The translations under genes and the position numbers were made by a program. From Vibrio gazogenes (GTDB lineage Bacteria; Pseudomonadota; Gammaproteobacteria; Enterobacterales; Vibrionaceae): a DNA stretch of 64,000 bases. The stretch is taken from positions 992,001-1,056,000 of the forward strand of contig NZ_CP018836.1 of the NCBI RefSeq assembly GCF_002196515.1, read 5' to 3'. Below, one piece after another: positions 34,709 to 44,318 of this stretch. The first letter of the stretch is position 1; each line of letters starts with the position of its first letter. Below the pieces are notes generated by a model. The model did not search any database. It was not told the origin of the DNA and worked only from the letters and a program-made list of their open reading frames with translations.

Positions 34709-35407
34709 TTAGTGGTTCGAGCTTCCCATTTCCAATAAAGAAGCATTTCCCCCTATCGCTGTTATATTTATAGTCCGTGTCCGTTCCGTAATAAAACGTA
34801 ACACGAGTGCGGCATCATGCGTCATCGGGAGCTGATCTAAATCCGTTTCGATAACCGGACTAATAATCACCCCTGATCGCATGGACAATTCTTGATTCAC
34901 CTGCCGGGCATCTTGCGGCTCACAGATCATCCCGACCTGACGCACGTCGCACGTCATGATCTGATTAAATGCCTCAACCGCCACGATTTGTACCAGATGA
35001 ACAGGAAAACAACTGTTTTCCAAAGCTGATGCTAAACGTGCATTCAACGTCGTATCATCGGAACAAAGTAAGATGCTGTTTCCAGCAATTAAAGCGGCAG
35101 CTAACTGAGCAAGCACAGCCCGTGAAGCATTTGCACCACTTCGCTTGTGAAGGATCACGACAACCCCGCGCCCTGAACTATAGAGTTCGTTTGTTTCCCC
35201 TGTCGGACCAACTAAAAGCTGAACCTCGGCAATCCGTGTTCTCGCACTGTTGAGGTGATAAGTGATAACCTGAGCTAAGTCAGCAGCATCGAGTTCCAAA
35301 GACTGGGCAAGACGAAGTAAATGCTCACTTTTCGAACTAAAATCGGTTAGATTCCATTGCTGCCATGCCACAGCAGCATCAGAGAAATGTGTTGTTTTAT
35401 TCACCAT
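34709..35407 (-). CDS. Separately encoded PutA C-terminal (ALDH-superfamily-like) domain
   Basis: The 232-aa protein is ALDH-like but has neither the catalytic Cys nor the Glu of a working P5C dehydrogenase. The middle reads VVVILHKRSGANASRAVLAQ then LAAALIAGNSILLCSDD, like the cofactor-side half of an aldehyde dehydrogenase. Long PutA proteins carry exactly such a catalytically dead ALDH-superfamily domain at their C-terminus, which covers the substrate tunnel. The partner PutA here stops after its active ALDH domain. The start overlaps the putA stop by 11 bp, with AAGGAGCGG as ribosome-binding site. It is probably an obligatory partner of PutA. Annotation as a P5C dehydrogenase on its own would be misleading. 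Confidence 0.75.
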   Translation of the reverse strand: MVNKTTHFSDAAVAWQQWNLTDFSSKSEHLLRLAQSLELDAADLAQVITYHLNSARTRIAEVQLLVGPTGETNELYSSGRGVVVILHKRSGANASRAVLAQLAAALIAGNSILLCSDDTTLNARLASALENSCFPVHLVQIVAVEAFNQIMTCDVRQVGMICEPQDARQVNQELSMRSGVIISPVIETDLDQLPMTHDAALVLRFITERTRTINITAIGGNASLLEMGSSNH

Positions 35408-38400
35408 GATCCGCTCCTTGTTTTACCGCTGAGTCACTATGTTTTACCGCTATGTCACGATAAAAAGGGCGGGTAAACCGATAGAGATAATGAGGCCCGC
35501 CAGCTTTTGGCCCTGTCCCTGACAATCCTTGCCCGCCAAACGGCTGTACGCCCACTACAGCACCAACCTGATCACGGTTGATATAACTGTTTCCGACCCG
35601 GGCATGTGCTTCAATCCACCGATACGTTGTTTCATTCCGGCTATGAATCCCTAAAGTCAAACCAAAGCCAGTCTGATTTATCTGTTCAACAATATGTGGT
35701 AAATCTTTGGCCCGATAACGAACAATATGTAATACCGGACCAAAATGTTCTTCTTTCAGACATTCAATCCCACTAATTTCAAATGCCGCCGGAGGAACAA
35801 ACATGCCATGCGCACATTCATCATCCAATGTCAGTTCTGCAATGAGAGTTTGCGTCTGTTTCATATGTTCAATATGTGCCAATAACCGATGCTGTGCTGC
35901 TTTATCGATCACCGGCCCGACGTCAGTACGATGAAGTGTTGGATCACCGACGGAAAGCTCCTGCATTGCCCCTTCAATCAATGTCACCACGCGATCTGCA
36001 ACATCCTCTTGAATGAATAACACACGTAACGCTGAACAACGTTGTCCGGCGGATGCGAATGCTGAGCGCAGAACATCTCTCACGACCTGCTCCGGTAATG
36101 CCGTACTATCAACAATCATGGCATTTTGCCCGCCCGTTTCGGCGATTAAAGGAACCGGATCACATGGTCTTGCTGCTAATGTTTGGTTGATTCGTTGTGC
36201 TGTTCCTGTTGAACCGGTAAAAGCAACACCGGCAATCGAGGGGTTAGAGGTAAGTAAGTGACCGCTTTCTTTACCATTGCACGGCAACAAATGGATCACA
36301 TTGGCAGGAATGCCAGTCTCCAACAGCAGTTGAATTGCACGAAATGCGATGAGGGACGTCTGTTCCGCTGGTTTGGCGATCACCGTATTCCCCGCAGCTA
36401 AAGCCGCAACCACTTGTCCGACAAAGATCGCTAATGGGAAATTCCATGGGCTGATACAGACAAACACACCACGTCCCAAATATTGCGTATACCGTTCAGC
36501 ACCATCGAAGCCGATCTGCGCTGTTGGCGTCAGTTGCATGATTTGAGTGGCATAATAACGACAGAAATCGACCGCCTCCCGGACTTCATCAATACTGTCA
36601 TGGATCGTTTTACCCGCTTCTTGATGACACAACGCAACAAACTCTGGCAAATGTGATTCCAACAGATCAGCAAAATGTGTCAAATATGCAGACCTAACAC
36701 CAAGTTCAGTATCTCGCCATTGCGGAAACGCTTGCTGTGCAATCTCAATCGCTGTCGTAATCTGCTGCGCATTTGCCATGATCACGTTTCCGACCTCGAT
36801 ACGATGGTCATAAGGCGCGGTGACCGTAGTCAACGCAACATTTTCCTTGATCATGCTTTCGTATTGATCTTCACCTTGAATGATCGGTGCCGCATGCCAG
36901 TGCTGATGTAAAAACTCAGAGACTTTATGCTCAAAAGGGGCGGCTTCACTTTCAATATCAATATTGACACCGTAGGAATTGCAACGGTCGGGGTAGATAT
37001 CCAGTGGCAACGGAATCGCAGCATTATGCAATGTTTCAAACGACTGTAGTGCCTCCACAGGATGACGATTCAGTAAATCAATCGGACAGCGTGCATCGAC
37101 CAGCCGGTGAACGAAAGAACTATTGGCACCATTTTCTAACAAACGCCGCACCAGATAAGGCAATAAATCCTTGTGATTGCCCACCGGCGCATAAATTCTG
37201 ATTGCTGGACGATACGTTTCCATCACCTGATGAAACAGTGCATCCCCCATGCCATGTAAACGCTGGAATTCATAATCTCGGTGTGTTGCCATCACAGCAA
37301 CGGCAGTCACTGTCTGAGCGTTATGGCTGGCAAACTGGGGAAACAAAGCGCCTCGGACATGCTCCGATAACAAAAAGCGAGCACAGGCCAGATAAGAAAC
37401 ATCTGACGCTTCTTTGCGGGTAAAGACGGGATACCCTGCGTAACCTTTTTGCTGTGACCACTTGATTTCACTATCCCAATAGGCCCCTTTAACCAACCGG
37501 ACCGGAATTAAATCTCCTTGATCTTTTGCTAACCCCGTTAGCCAAGTGAGAACAGGCAACGCGCGTTTTGAATAGGCTTGAACCACAATCCCCAGCTTAC
37601 CCCAGCCGCGGTTAACATCGTGGCGATATAATTTCTCAAACAGTACCAGAGAGAGTTCCAGCCGATCGGCTTCTTCGGCATCGATCGAGATACCAATGTC
37701 AAACTCTCTCGCCCGTTTAACAAGCACGACCAGCGTCTCCAGCAGCTCGGTCATGACCCGCTCCTGATTTGCAACTTCATAGCGAGGGTGTAATGCAGAC
37801 AGTTTGATCGAGATAGAATGCGATGACTGAAGCGTTCCCGATTCAGACGCTTTACCCACCGATTCAATGGCTGACAGATAATCCTGACAATATTTATTTG
37901 CATCAGCACTGGTCAGCGCAGCTTCACCAAGCATATCGAAAGAATATGTGTATCCTTTATCACGCATGGACTGGCCATTTTTCTGCGCTTCATCGATCGA
38001 CTGACCCAACACAAACTGACGACCCATAATTTTCATGGCTTGATTCATCGCTTGACGAATCACAGGCTCAGAGAAGCGATTGACCAACCGGTTTAATGCC
38101 TGCATCGGGCTGGTGCTCTGAATATCTGATAACTCAAGCACTTTGCCAGTAATCATCAACCCCCATGTCGAAGCATTGACAAAAACCGAGTCAGAGTTCT
38201 TCAAGTGAGAACGCCAGTCAGCAACACTCAATCGATCTTTAATAAAGGCATCTGCTGTTTCAGCATCTGGAATACGCATCAGTGCCTCAGCAAGGCACAT
38301 CAGTAAAATGCCTTCTTGCGTATCCAGACTATATTCCAGAAGCAATGCATCTATCATTTGCACAGACTTTTTATCGGCTCTGATCGCCTTGATCAACTGA

Positions 38401-38573
38401 GTCGTCTTATCTGTGATTGTTTGTTTTTCTTGATCAGTCGGTGCTGCCAGCGGTAACAACTCCTGTAGCCATTGTGACTCATCAGCCATATACAGTGGCG
38501 AGATAAGTGCCCAAAGCTTGTTCAGTGGCTGCTCAACAAACTCCGACTTCAACACATCATTTGCAGTAAACAT
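35397..38573 (-). CDS. putA: Bifunctional proline dehydrogenase / P5C dehydrogenase
   Basis: The 1058-aa enzyme oxidises proline to P5C with FAD and then to glutamate with NAD+. Residues ~1-120 are a helical arm. The PRODH barrel spans ~140-450, with the proline-site RRLLENGANSSFVHRL and the FAD region GIVVQAYSKRALP. The ALDH domain spans ~520-1040, with catalytic Glu in AETGGQN and Cys in SAGQRCSALRV. There is no N-terminal ribbon-helix-helix DNA-binding domain as in E. coli PutA (1320 aa), so it cannot itself repress put; the AraC-type gene upstream fits as regulator instead. It also ends without the long-type C-terminal domain, which follows as a separate overlapping gene. GAGGG precedes the ATG. 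Confidence 0.95.
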   Translation of the reverse strand: MFTANDVLKSEFVEQPLNKLWALISPLYMADESQWLQELLPLAAPTDQEKQTITDKTTQLIKAIRADKKSVQMIDALLLEYSLDTQEGILLMCLAEALMRIPDAETADAFIKDRLSVADWRSHLKNSDSVFVNASTWGLMITGKVLELSDIQSTSPMQALNRLVNRFSEPVIRQAMNQAMKIMGRQFVLGQSIDEAQKNGQSMRDKGYTYSFDMLGEAALTSADANKYCQDYLSAIESVGKASESGTLQSSHSISIKLSALHPRYEVANQERVMTELLETLVVLVKRAREFDIGISIDAEEADRLELSLVLFEKLYRHDVNRGWGKLGIVVQAYSKRALPVLTWLTGLAKDQGDLIPVRLVKGAYWDSEIKWSQQKGYAGYPVFTRKEASDVSYLACARFLLSEHVRGALFPQFASHNAQTVTAVAVMATHRDYEFQRLHGMGDALFHQVMETYRPAIRIYAPVGNHKDLLPYLVRRLLENGANSSFVHRLVDARCPIDLLNRHPVEALQSFETLHNAAIPLPLDIYPDRCNSYGVNIDIESEAAPFEHKVSEFLHQHWHAAPIIQGEDQYESMIKENVALTTVTAPYDHRIEVGNVIMANAQQITTAIEIAQQAFPQWRDTELGVRSAYLTHFADLLESHLPEFVALCHQEAGKTIHDSIDEVREAVDFCRYYATQIMQLTPTAQIGFDGAERYTQYLGRGVFVCISPWNFPLAIFVGQVVAALAAGNTVIAKPAEQTSLIAFRAIQLLLETGIPANVIHLLPCNGKESGHLLTSNPSIAGVAFTGSTGTAQRINQTLAARPCDPVPLIAETGGQNAMIVDSTALPEQVVRDVLRSAFASAGQRCSALRVLFIQEDVADRVVTLIEGAMQELSVGDPTLHRTDVGPVIDKAAQHRLLAHIEHMKQTQTLIAELTLDDECAHGMFVPPAAFEISGIECLKEEHFGPVLHIVRYRAKDLPHIVEQINQTGFGLTLGIHSRNETTYRWIEAHARVGNSYINRDQVGAVVGVQPFGGQGLSGTGPKAGGPHYLYRFTRPFYRDIAVKHSDSAVKQGADHGE

Positions 38574-38879
38574 GCGTTTTCCCTCAACGTCATCCCAAAT
38601 GGGCTTTTAACAATAGCTAGCAGTGTATTCTGGGCATCTGAGGATTACTTGTCAAAAACTCCGTTTTTTTTGTGGAAAGCTCCGATATTTAACAAATTAA
38701 AAACACAATCACATCAATTAAGTTAACCTATCGACATGTTTTTTTAGCGAATAACGCAAAAAATAAACACGTTAGGAGCGGTGAAAAACAGAGACAAACG
38801 GATCAGTGCATATCAACAACATGGTGGGAAATAAATGAGAAAGGAGACACTAGGATAGGGTTAATTTGGAAACAACATC
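38574..38879 (-). promoter_or_regulatory. putA promoter region
   Basis: 306 bp between putR and putA on the same strand, AT-rich and gene-free. Two similar phrases, AACTCCG at ~38659 and AGCTCCG at ~38680, are 21 bp apart (two helical turns). They could be direct-repeat sites for the AraC-type regulator. That is speculative. Confidence 0.45.
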
Positions 38880-39695
38880 TTATTTTTGATAACGTTTCTT
38901 GTAAGCTGACGGGGAAAGACCAACGAGTCGAATAAATGCATGAGAGAAAGAACTCTGCCCCGAGAAACCAGTAATATCCGCAATTTGTCCCAGCGTATAT
39001 CCACCCTGTTGAATGAGCTGTTTTGCCATTTGAACTCGCTTATCCAACACATACTGATACGGTGTGACGCCAGTCGTTGCTTTAAAGTGTGAGTGGAACT
39101 GACTTTCTCCGAGAAAAACACTGCCGGCAAGTTGGGCGACCGTGATCGGTCGACCTATATTGCGGTCGATATAGTGATCAATGATATCCATATCAAAGCG
39201 GGATTCTTTAACATGCGGCACATAACCGGTGATATGACGGGGTAAGATCGAGACCAACGTATCATGACAAGCCTGACTCAACCGATAATCCTCCGGAGCC
39301 ATGGCGATCTCCTGCCCCAGAATGCGAATCAGATTTTTAAACGGTTCATCGAGACAAAAATAACAGCCTGAATTCGACAGATCATTGAGTTGATGCACCA
39401 TCAGTGGTGCTTCAGTGGTAGGAAACGGCAAATTAAGAACCATGATATCAGCACTTTCAACAATCCCACCGAAAGCGTGATTGGCTCCTGCGCGAACAAT
39501 ACACCCCTGCCCCGGGCCAACTCGGTTACCATATCCGCTGATTTCAAACTCCGTCATGCCATTGAGACACACAACAATCTGTGTATAGAAATGAGCATGG
39601 CAATCCATCCCCGACGGCAACGTCATCACTTCTGCAGGTCTCGGCGTCGGCGTTTGATCGGACACCGGTAGGGAAGCTTTTTTTTGCATAGACAT
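38880..39695 (-). CDS. putR: AraC-family regulator with cupin domain, probable PutR
   Basis: The 271-aa protein has an N-terminal cupin ligand fold (residues ~20-110: MDCHAHFYTQIVVCLNG) and a C-terminal AraC double helix-turn-helix (~170-270). VAQLAGSVFLGESQFHSHFKA lies in the first helix-turn-helix, and GQIADITGFSGQSSFSHAFI in the second. Its place directly upstream of putA, which lacks its own DNA-binding domain, makes it the likely proline-responsive activator known as PutR in vibrios. GAGGAGG at ideal spacing supports the start. The specific symbol is by context. Confidence 0.8.
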   Translation of the reverse strand: MSMQKKASLPVSDQTPTPRPAEVMTLPSGMDCHAHFYTQIVVCLNGMTEFEISGYGNRVGPGQGCIVRAGANHAFGGIVESADIMVLNLPFPTTEAPLMVHQLNDLSNSGCYFCLDEPFKNLIRILGQEIAMAPEDYRLSQACHDTLVSILPRHITGYVPHVKESRFDMDIIDHYIDRNIGRPITVAQLAGSVFLGESQFHSHFKATTGVTPYQYVLDKRVQMAKQLIQQGGYTLGQIADITGFSGQSSFSHAFIRLVGLSPSAYKKRYQK

Positions 39696-40230
39696 CCCAC
39701 ATCCTCCTCAAAACCCGGTACGACGATTGCGATACGCAATATAGTGTCAATGATATGAATAGTAGATTTTTACCTTAGAACCGCTATTTTTTCAAACACA
39801 AAGACGCAGATAAGCATACAGATGACTATCAGACGTGATGAATCCAAATCTGTAACTAATTCCGTGAAAATAATTGCCGTTCATGTATATTAAGCATGTC
39901 GATAAATCTCGAAAGAGTATGACGCTGAACGTTTGAGCAAAATCCGGAACAATGATCAAGTGCACATAAATTACGGAGAATGTTTGTTCAAACGCGAAAC
40001 CAGAGCAGAGATTGAGGTGAAATACTTGCATATTTTCTCATTCGGCTCAAAATGGAAGTAGCATGTTTAAAATATACAAAATCAGCGACCTAAGTTAAAT
40101 TTTGTATTATTTGTGCTTCCAATAGAGTAAGAATTATGAGACAGCTACTGCGTTATTTCTCTAGTTGTCGAGTCATTGTCTTCTCCACAGAGTTACTGTG
40201 GCTAAACGTTAAAAATTGTTGCAGGGACCT
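39696..40230. other. Intergenic region with an isolated RctB-like motif
   Basis: A 535-bp gap between divergent putR and the first PEGA-type gene. Apart from the motif at 39945-39960 and its flanking inverted repeat (39930-39994) I see no gene. Short frames on the minus strand here lack ribosome-binding sites and family features. Confidence 0.55.
39930..39994. repeat. Inverted repeat framing an RctB-like motif
   Basis: CGTTTGAGCAAA (39930-39941) and TTTGTTCAAACG (39983-39994) pair with one mismatch. A short inner pair, TCCG with CGGA, lies near each arm. Between them sits CGGAACAATGATCAAG (39945-39960), the same string found in the chromosome II origin at 57528. Confidence 0.6.
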
Positions 40231-41337
40231 ATGATAGTACGTCACATCCCAGCGCTCGTATTGGCGCTTATCCCTCTTTTGGGGCCAGCATTTGTATATG
40301 CTGATGAAGCAAATGTCGCACAGACTGATCCTGTTGCGACGATTGATGCAAAAATAGATACAAAACAAGATGAAATAAAATCTATTTCATCCAAGTACGA
40401 TACTGAGATCACGAAACTCCAGCAGTTGAAAAATGATCAAGACCGTTTAAAACGCGAAGGCGGTAAGCTGGAAACGAAAAGAAATCGAGCCAAATCCGAT
40501 CTGGACAAACAATATAGCCAACTTCTTGAAGATCCAGACATCGATTTAGCAACCTTTCAGAAAAAGTATCAAGAGGTCTGGAACGAGTTAAAGCAGAACC
40601 AAGCATCTCGACTGGATAATGAACAGACGATTACTGAAAGTGAAATGCGTGTTTCTCAGCTCAAACAGAAGCAAGCCCGTCTGAGAAGCGAGCTCGATAA
40701 CCTGAAAGAGTCTCGGGTTGAAGCTCGAGTCAAACGCATTAATGCTGAGTTAATGGATAGCAACACAATTGAAGCGAACTATAAAACAACGTGTTCTACG
40801 ACGATGACGTTGGGTGAATGTGCGAATCAAGGTGTTTATCTAACCAAACAGAAAGCGGTCTCTGCGTTTCAGGATAAATTACTCGATAATCTGACAGAGT
40901 CTGTCATCGCTAAGCAAAATCTTAAAAATGTCGATCTGAATGTATCAATTCAGGATAGCCAGATTTTGTCGAGCGGTTTTCAGGGTAACAACGATTACTA
41001 CACGAAGATTCAAGCACAGCTTCAGGCCCGGCCTGGTGCAACTGCCGGATGTAAATTGTTGGGAGTATCTACGCGATACTGTCTGCAAGGACAGAAAAAT
41101 TATAAGCCGAAAAAGGAAAAGCAGTGGGCAAACATAACCGTCCGCTCTGACCAGTATCAGGATTCTGTAACCATTGACGGTGTCAGCTATGGTAGTACCC
41201 CAGTTGAGATTGTTCTACCACATGGTCGCCATCAGTTTACCGTGTCCAAAGACGGGTATGAAACATATAATCAGGTCATTACTGTCAATAGTAATGATAC
41301 GGTATGGGTCAAACTTCGTCCGAATAAGCAAAGCTAG
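40231..41337 (+). CDS. Exported coiled-coil protein with C-terminal PEGA domain
   Basis: The ATG at 40231 (368 aa) starts a signal peptide (IPALVLALIPLLGPAFVYA). An upstream in-frame TTG would only add residues before it. Residues ~30-170 are charged heptad-like coiled coil. A middle domain with four cysteines follows (TTCSTTMTLGEC and AGCKLLGVSTRYC). The last ~65 residues are a PEGA domain (VTIDGVSYGSTPVEIVLPHG), a surface-associated beta fold. The protein is a close architectural relative of the next gene, which adds an FGE-like domain; the two start about 1.26 kb apart on the same strand. Function unknown; probably periplasmic. Confidence 0.8.
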   Translation: MIVRHIPALVLALIPLLGPAFVYADEANVAQTDPVATIDAKIDTKQDEIKSISSKYDTEITKLQQLKNDQDRLKREGGKLETKRNRAKSDLDKQYSQLLEDPDIDLATFQKKYQEVWNELKQNQASRLDNEQTITESEMRVSQLKQKQARLRSELDNLKESRVEARVKRINAELMDSNTIEANYKTTCSTTMTLGECANQGVYLTKQKAVSAFQDKLLDNLTESVIAKQNLKNVDLNVSIQDSQILSSGFQGNNDYYTKIQAQLQARPGATAGCKLLGVSTRYCLQGQKNYKPKKEKQWANITVRSDQYQDSVTIDGVSYGSTPVEIVLPHGRHQFTVSKDGYETYNQVITVNSNDTVWVKLRPNKQS

Positions 41338-41494
41338 ATGCCAATTTGTGAATTATTTTTTGGGTACGATTCACAAAGATATGGTTACGACGCCATTTTG
41401 TCTGTAAGTTATTGATATATGACTTATGGCCGAATGGCGTTTTCGTTTACAATCGATCAGACGACTTGACGATCCAACATTGAAGTACAAAAGC

Positions 41495-43327
41495 ATGCGA
41501 CAAGGAATAACTGCTCTATTATCAACCCTCCTGCTTGGTTTCGTATCATTCAGCGCTTTTGCTGAAGATGCGACATTGCCAGAAAAAGCCGCACCTTTAG
41601 TCAACCAAATTGACGATGCACTTTTCAGTAAAAATACTGAGCTGGAAAAAGCCCAGAAAGTTTTGCAAGAAAAACAACAGACTGTCGCAAACCAACAAAC
41701 TGAGCTCAACAGACTTCGTCAACAAGATAAGGAACTGTCAGCCAAGCTGAACCAAACCAAAAAAGATTTGGAAAACGCCTATCAAAAGATGATCTCGGAT
41801 CCCAAACTGGATATCAGTGCTTATCAGTCTACCTACCAGAATGCATGGTCAAAATACAAACAAAATCAGAAAAGTTTGTTTGATACGGATAACCAACTGG
41901 AAGAACAGAAAGGGTTACTCAAAGATCAGGAAACAAAAGTTTCTCTTCTCAGAAAGAACATTGCCGATCTCCAGCGGAATAAATTGAAGGCTCGAGCCAA
42001 ACGTTTGAGAATCGAACTGTTAAAAGAAGGGGTGGAAAAAGTCAGCTTCACCAACCGCTGTCATCCATCAATGACCATTGCTGCATGTGAACAACAAACC
42101 ATCAAGCTGGCTCTGCAAAAAGCGGTCAAACAGTTCCAGACATCTTTACTAAACAGTGTAAGTGAGTCTTCAACAGTCGTGAAACATGCTTCGAAGGCGT
42201 CGCTGAATATTCATGTCCTTCAGCATCAGACCGTCCAATCAGGCTTCTCTGATGCCAGCCGTTATCAAACCATTGTTGAAGCGCGGTTGGGAGCTCGGCC
42301 GGACAATACTGCACCTTGCCAACTTTTAGATATTGATGCCCAGTACTGTACCATTGACGACCAACAACCCATCCAGCAAGAAGTGGCTTGGTTTAATCTG
42401 ACACTTCGTTCCAATCTATATGATGATCAAGTGATTATTGATGATGTTCGTTATGGCCATACACCACTGACATTAACGCTACCGGAAGGTGTTCATCAGG
42501 TTCGGATCGAGAAAACAGGTTATATTTCATATCAAACAGAAGTGAATCTGAAGTCAGACAGCCAACTTCGGGCTGTTTTGAAAGAAGAGCATAATCAGTT
42601 GAAAACTGGCTATGCGTTTGCAGACGCGTTATCACCAAGCCTTTCGGGGCCAGAGTTGGTGACGATCACACCAGGCAAGTTTTTCATCGGGGAACATGCA
42701 TCGACTCAAGTATTCCTTGATCATGCTTTCGCAATTTCATCAACCCCGATCACCGTTGGACTGTTCAAAGCATTTGTCACTCAGACCAATTACCGTTCAG
42801 ATGCAGAATTAATGAAAACATGTGTAGCGATGATCAATAACCAAATGACCCCACTGTCTGGTCATTACTGGCGGAATCCAGGATTTAAACAATCCTCACA
42901 ATCTCCGGTTGTTTGCGTCAGCCAAAATGATGCGAAAGCATTTACAAACTGGCTCTCAAAACAAACAGGGTTTGAATACCGACTCCCAACGGAAGATGAA
43001 TGGGAAATTGCAGCGCGGGCTGGCACGCAAACCGACTATTGGTGGGGTGATGATTTTGCAACTGGCTTAGCCAACACCGGCTGGAGTGGTTCTTTTTGGG
43101 CAAACAAAAGCACATCTCCGGTCAAATCATTTCCAGCAAACCCTCTCGGGCTGTATGACGTTATCGGGAACGTCTGGGAATGGACCAGCGCGCCTCAAGG
43201 TATCCTTAAAGGCGGAGCCTGGAGTTTCTCGCCACTCAATGCCGTGGTCTATAGCCAACTCTTCTCTGAGCCATCAACCGCTGCGAATTACATCGGTTTT
43301 CGAGTGGTAAGAGAAATAAAAGAGTAA
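41495..43327 (+). CDS. Exported coiled-coil / PEGA / formylglycine-generating-enzyme-like protein
   Basis: The ATG at 41495 is chosen because it opens a signal peptide (ITALLSTLLLGFVSFSAFA); the longer frame would prefix 23 charged residues. It has 610 aa. It repeats the preceding protein's plan: coiled coil (~35-165), a four-cysteine domain (NRCHPSMTIAAC, APCQLLDIDAQYC), and PEGA (VIIDDVRYGHTPLTLTLPEG). It then adds an FGE-sulfatase domain (about the last 225 residues: LVTITPGKFFIGE, YRLPTEDEWEIAARAG, GNVWEWTS, LKGGAWSF). The two C-terminal cysteines used by true formylglycine-generating enzymes are not present (serine and other residues instead). It is therefore probably a binding or structural version. 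A terminator follows. Confidence 0.85.
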   Translation: MRQGITALLSTLLLGFVSFSAFAEDATLPEKAAPLVNQIDDALFSKNTELEKAQKVLQEKQQTVANQQTELNRLRQQDKELSAKLNQTKKDLENAYQKMISDPKLDISAYQSTYQNAWSKYKQNQKSLFDTDNQLEEQKGLLKDQETKVSLLRKNIADLQRNKLKARAKRLRIELLKEGVEKVSFTNRCHPSMTIAACEQQTIKLALQKAVKQFQTSLLNSVSESSTVVKHASKASLNIHVLQHQTVQSGFSDASRYQTIVEARLGARPDNTAPCQLLDIDAQYCTIDDQQPIQQEVAWFNLTLRSNLYDDQVIIDDVRYGHTPLTLTLPEGVHQVRIEKTGYISYQTEVNLKSDSQLRAVLKEEHNQLKTGYAFADALSPSLSGPELVTITPGKFFIGEHASTQVFLDHAFAISSTPITVGLFKAFVTQTNYRSDAELMKTCVAMINNQMTPLSGHYWRNPGFKQSSQSPVVCVSQNDAKAFTNWLSKQTGFEYRLPTEDEWEIAARAGTQTDYWWGDDFATGLANTGWSGSFWANKSTSPVKSFPANPLGLYDVIGNVWEWTSAPQGILKGGAWSFSPLNAVVYSQLFSEPSTAANYIGFRVVREIKE

Positions 43328-43342
43328 TTCACTGATCAAACC

Positions 43343-43373
43343 AAAAAGGGAAGCCATCGCTTCCCTTTTTTGT
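43343..43373. terminator. Bidirectional terminator between the FGE-like gene and pdxH
   Basis: AAAAAGGGAAG-CCATC-GCTTCCCTTTTTT. Runs of A and T on both sides allow it to serve both convergent genes, although pdxH ends 50 bp further on. Confidence 0.9.
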
Positions 43374-43420
43374 ATCTGTTGTCATCTGATTGTTTATGAG
43401 GGGGTAACAAGCGCAATCGT

Positions 43421-44071
43421 TTAAGGCGCCAATCGGTTCACATCCCACTGTCCGTCACCTTGACCAGCGTCTTGTTGAGCGTAAAGAAACCGATCGTGCA
43501 GACGGTGTTCCCCACCCTGCCAAAATTCGAAACTTTCAGGAATCACGCGATACCCTCCCCAAAAGCTAGGGACCGGAATCTCTCCATTTGCAAACTTTTG
43601 CTTTAACTCCAGAAACTTCCCTTCCAATATGCCTCGGGCAGAGATCCGCTGGCTCTGATGACTGGCAATGGCAGCCAGTTGACTATCTTTTGGACGAGAG
43701 GAAAAATATTTAAAATTTTCCATCGCTGAGAGTTTCTGAGCCCGTCCGGTGATATGCACCTGACGCTCTAACATATGCCACGGAAAATGAAGGCTAACGC
43801 GGTTATTATGTTCAATATGCTGCGCTTTACGACTGCCCAAATTGGTATAGAAAATAAACCCATGTTCACCAGAATCTTTCAGCAACACAATCCGTTGAAA
43901 AGGTTGACCATCGGGAGCAACAGTCGCAACAGTCATGGCTGTCGGATCAGAAATATTGGCATCAATCGCCTGTTGTAACCAATGATCGAATTGATGAAAA
44001 GGATTTGGCATCAAATCTTTTTTCCTCAAACCACCTTGAATATATTCCCGACGAATATCTGAGAGTTTCAT
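43421..44071 (-). CDS. pdxH: Pyridoxine/pyridoxamine 5'-phosphate oxidase
   Basis: The 216-aa FMN enzyme (E. coli PdxH 218) makes pyridoxal 5'-phosphate. The N-terminal lid is MKLSDIRREYIQGGLRKKDL, the FMN-binding segment is RIVLLKDSGEHGFIFYTN, and the C-terminal signature is FEFWQGGEHRLHDR. AGGAG precedes the ATG. It is divergent from the lap operon; the same pdxH-lap neighbourhood occurs on V. cholerae chromosome II, from memory. Confidence 0.96.
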   Translation of the reverse strand: MKLSDIRREYIQGGLRKKDLMPNPFHQFDHWLQQAIDANISDPTAMTVATVAPDGQPFQRIVLLKDSGEHGFIFYTNLGSRKAQHIEHNNRVSLHFPWHMLERQVHITGRAQKLSAMENFKYFSSRPKDSQLAAIASHQSQRISARGILEGKFLELKQKFANGEIPVPSFWGGYRVIPESFEFWQGGEHRLHDRFLYAQQDAGQGDGQWDVNRLAP

Positions 44072-44318
44072 GAGCGCTCCTGCGTTTTTTTCGTGATTGT
44101 GCGCCTTTCATATCGATAAGACAAGTATCACATCGATCCCCCGATAAAAGGGCAATAAATTTCAGAAAAACCAAGCAATCCCGTAAAGGTATGGTACAGT
44201 TTCTAGTGAAAACAGAGGAATTCAGCGATTTTCAGCATCTATCTGATGCCAATTGTTAACATTTCATCAGACTAGTAATAAAATCAACAGAGTAATCCGA
44301 ACCGAATAGGATGTCTTG

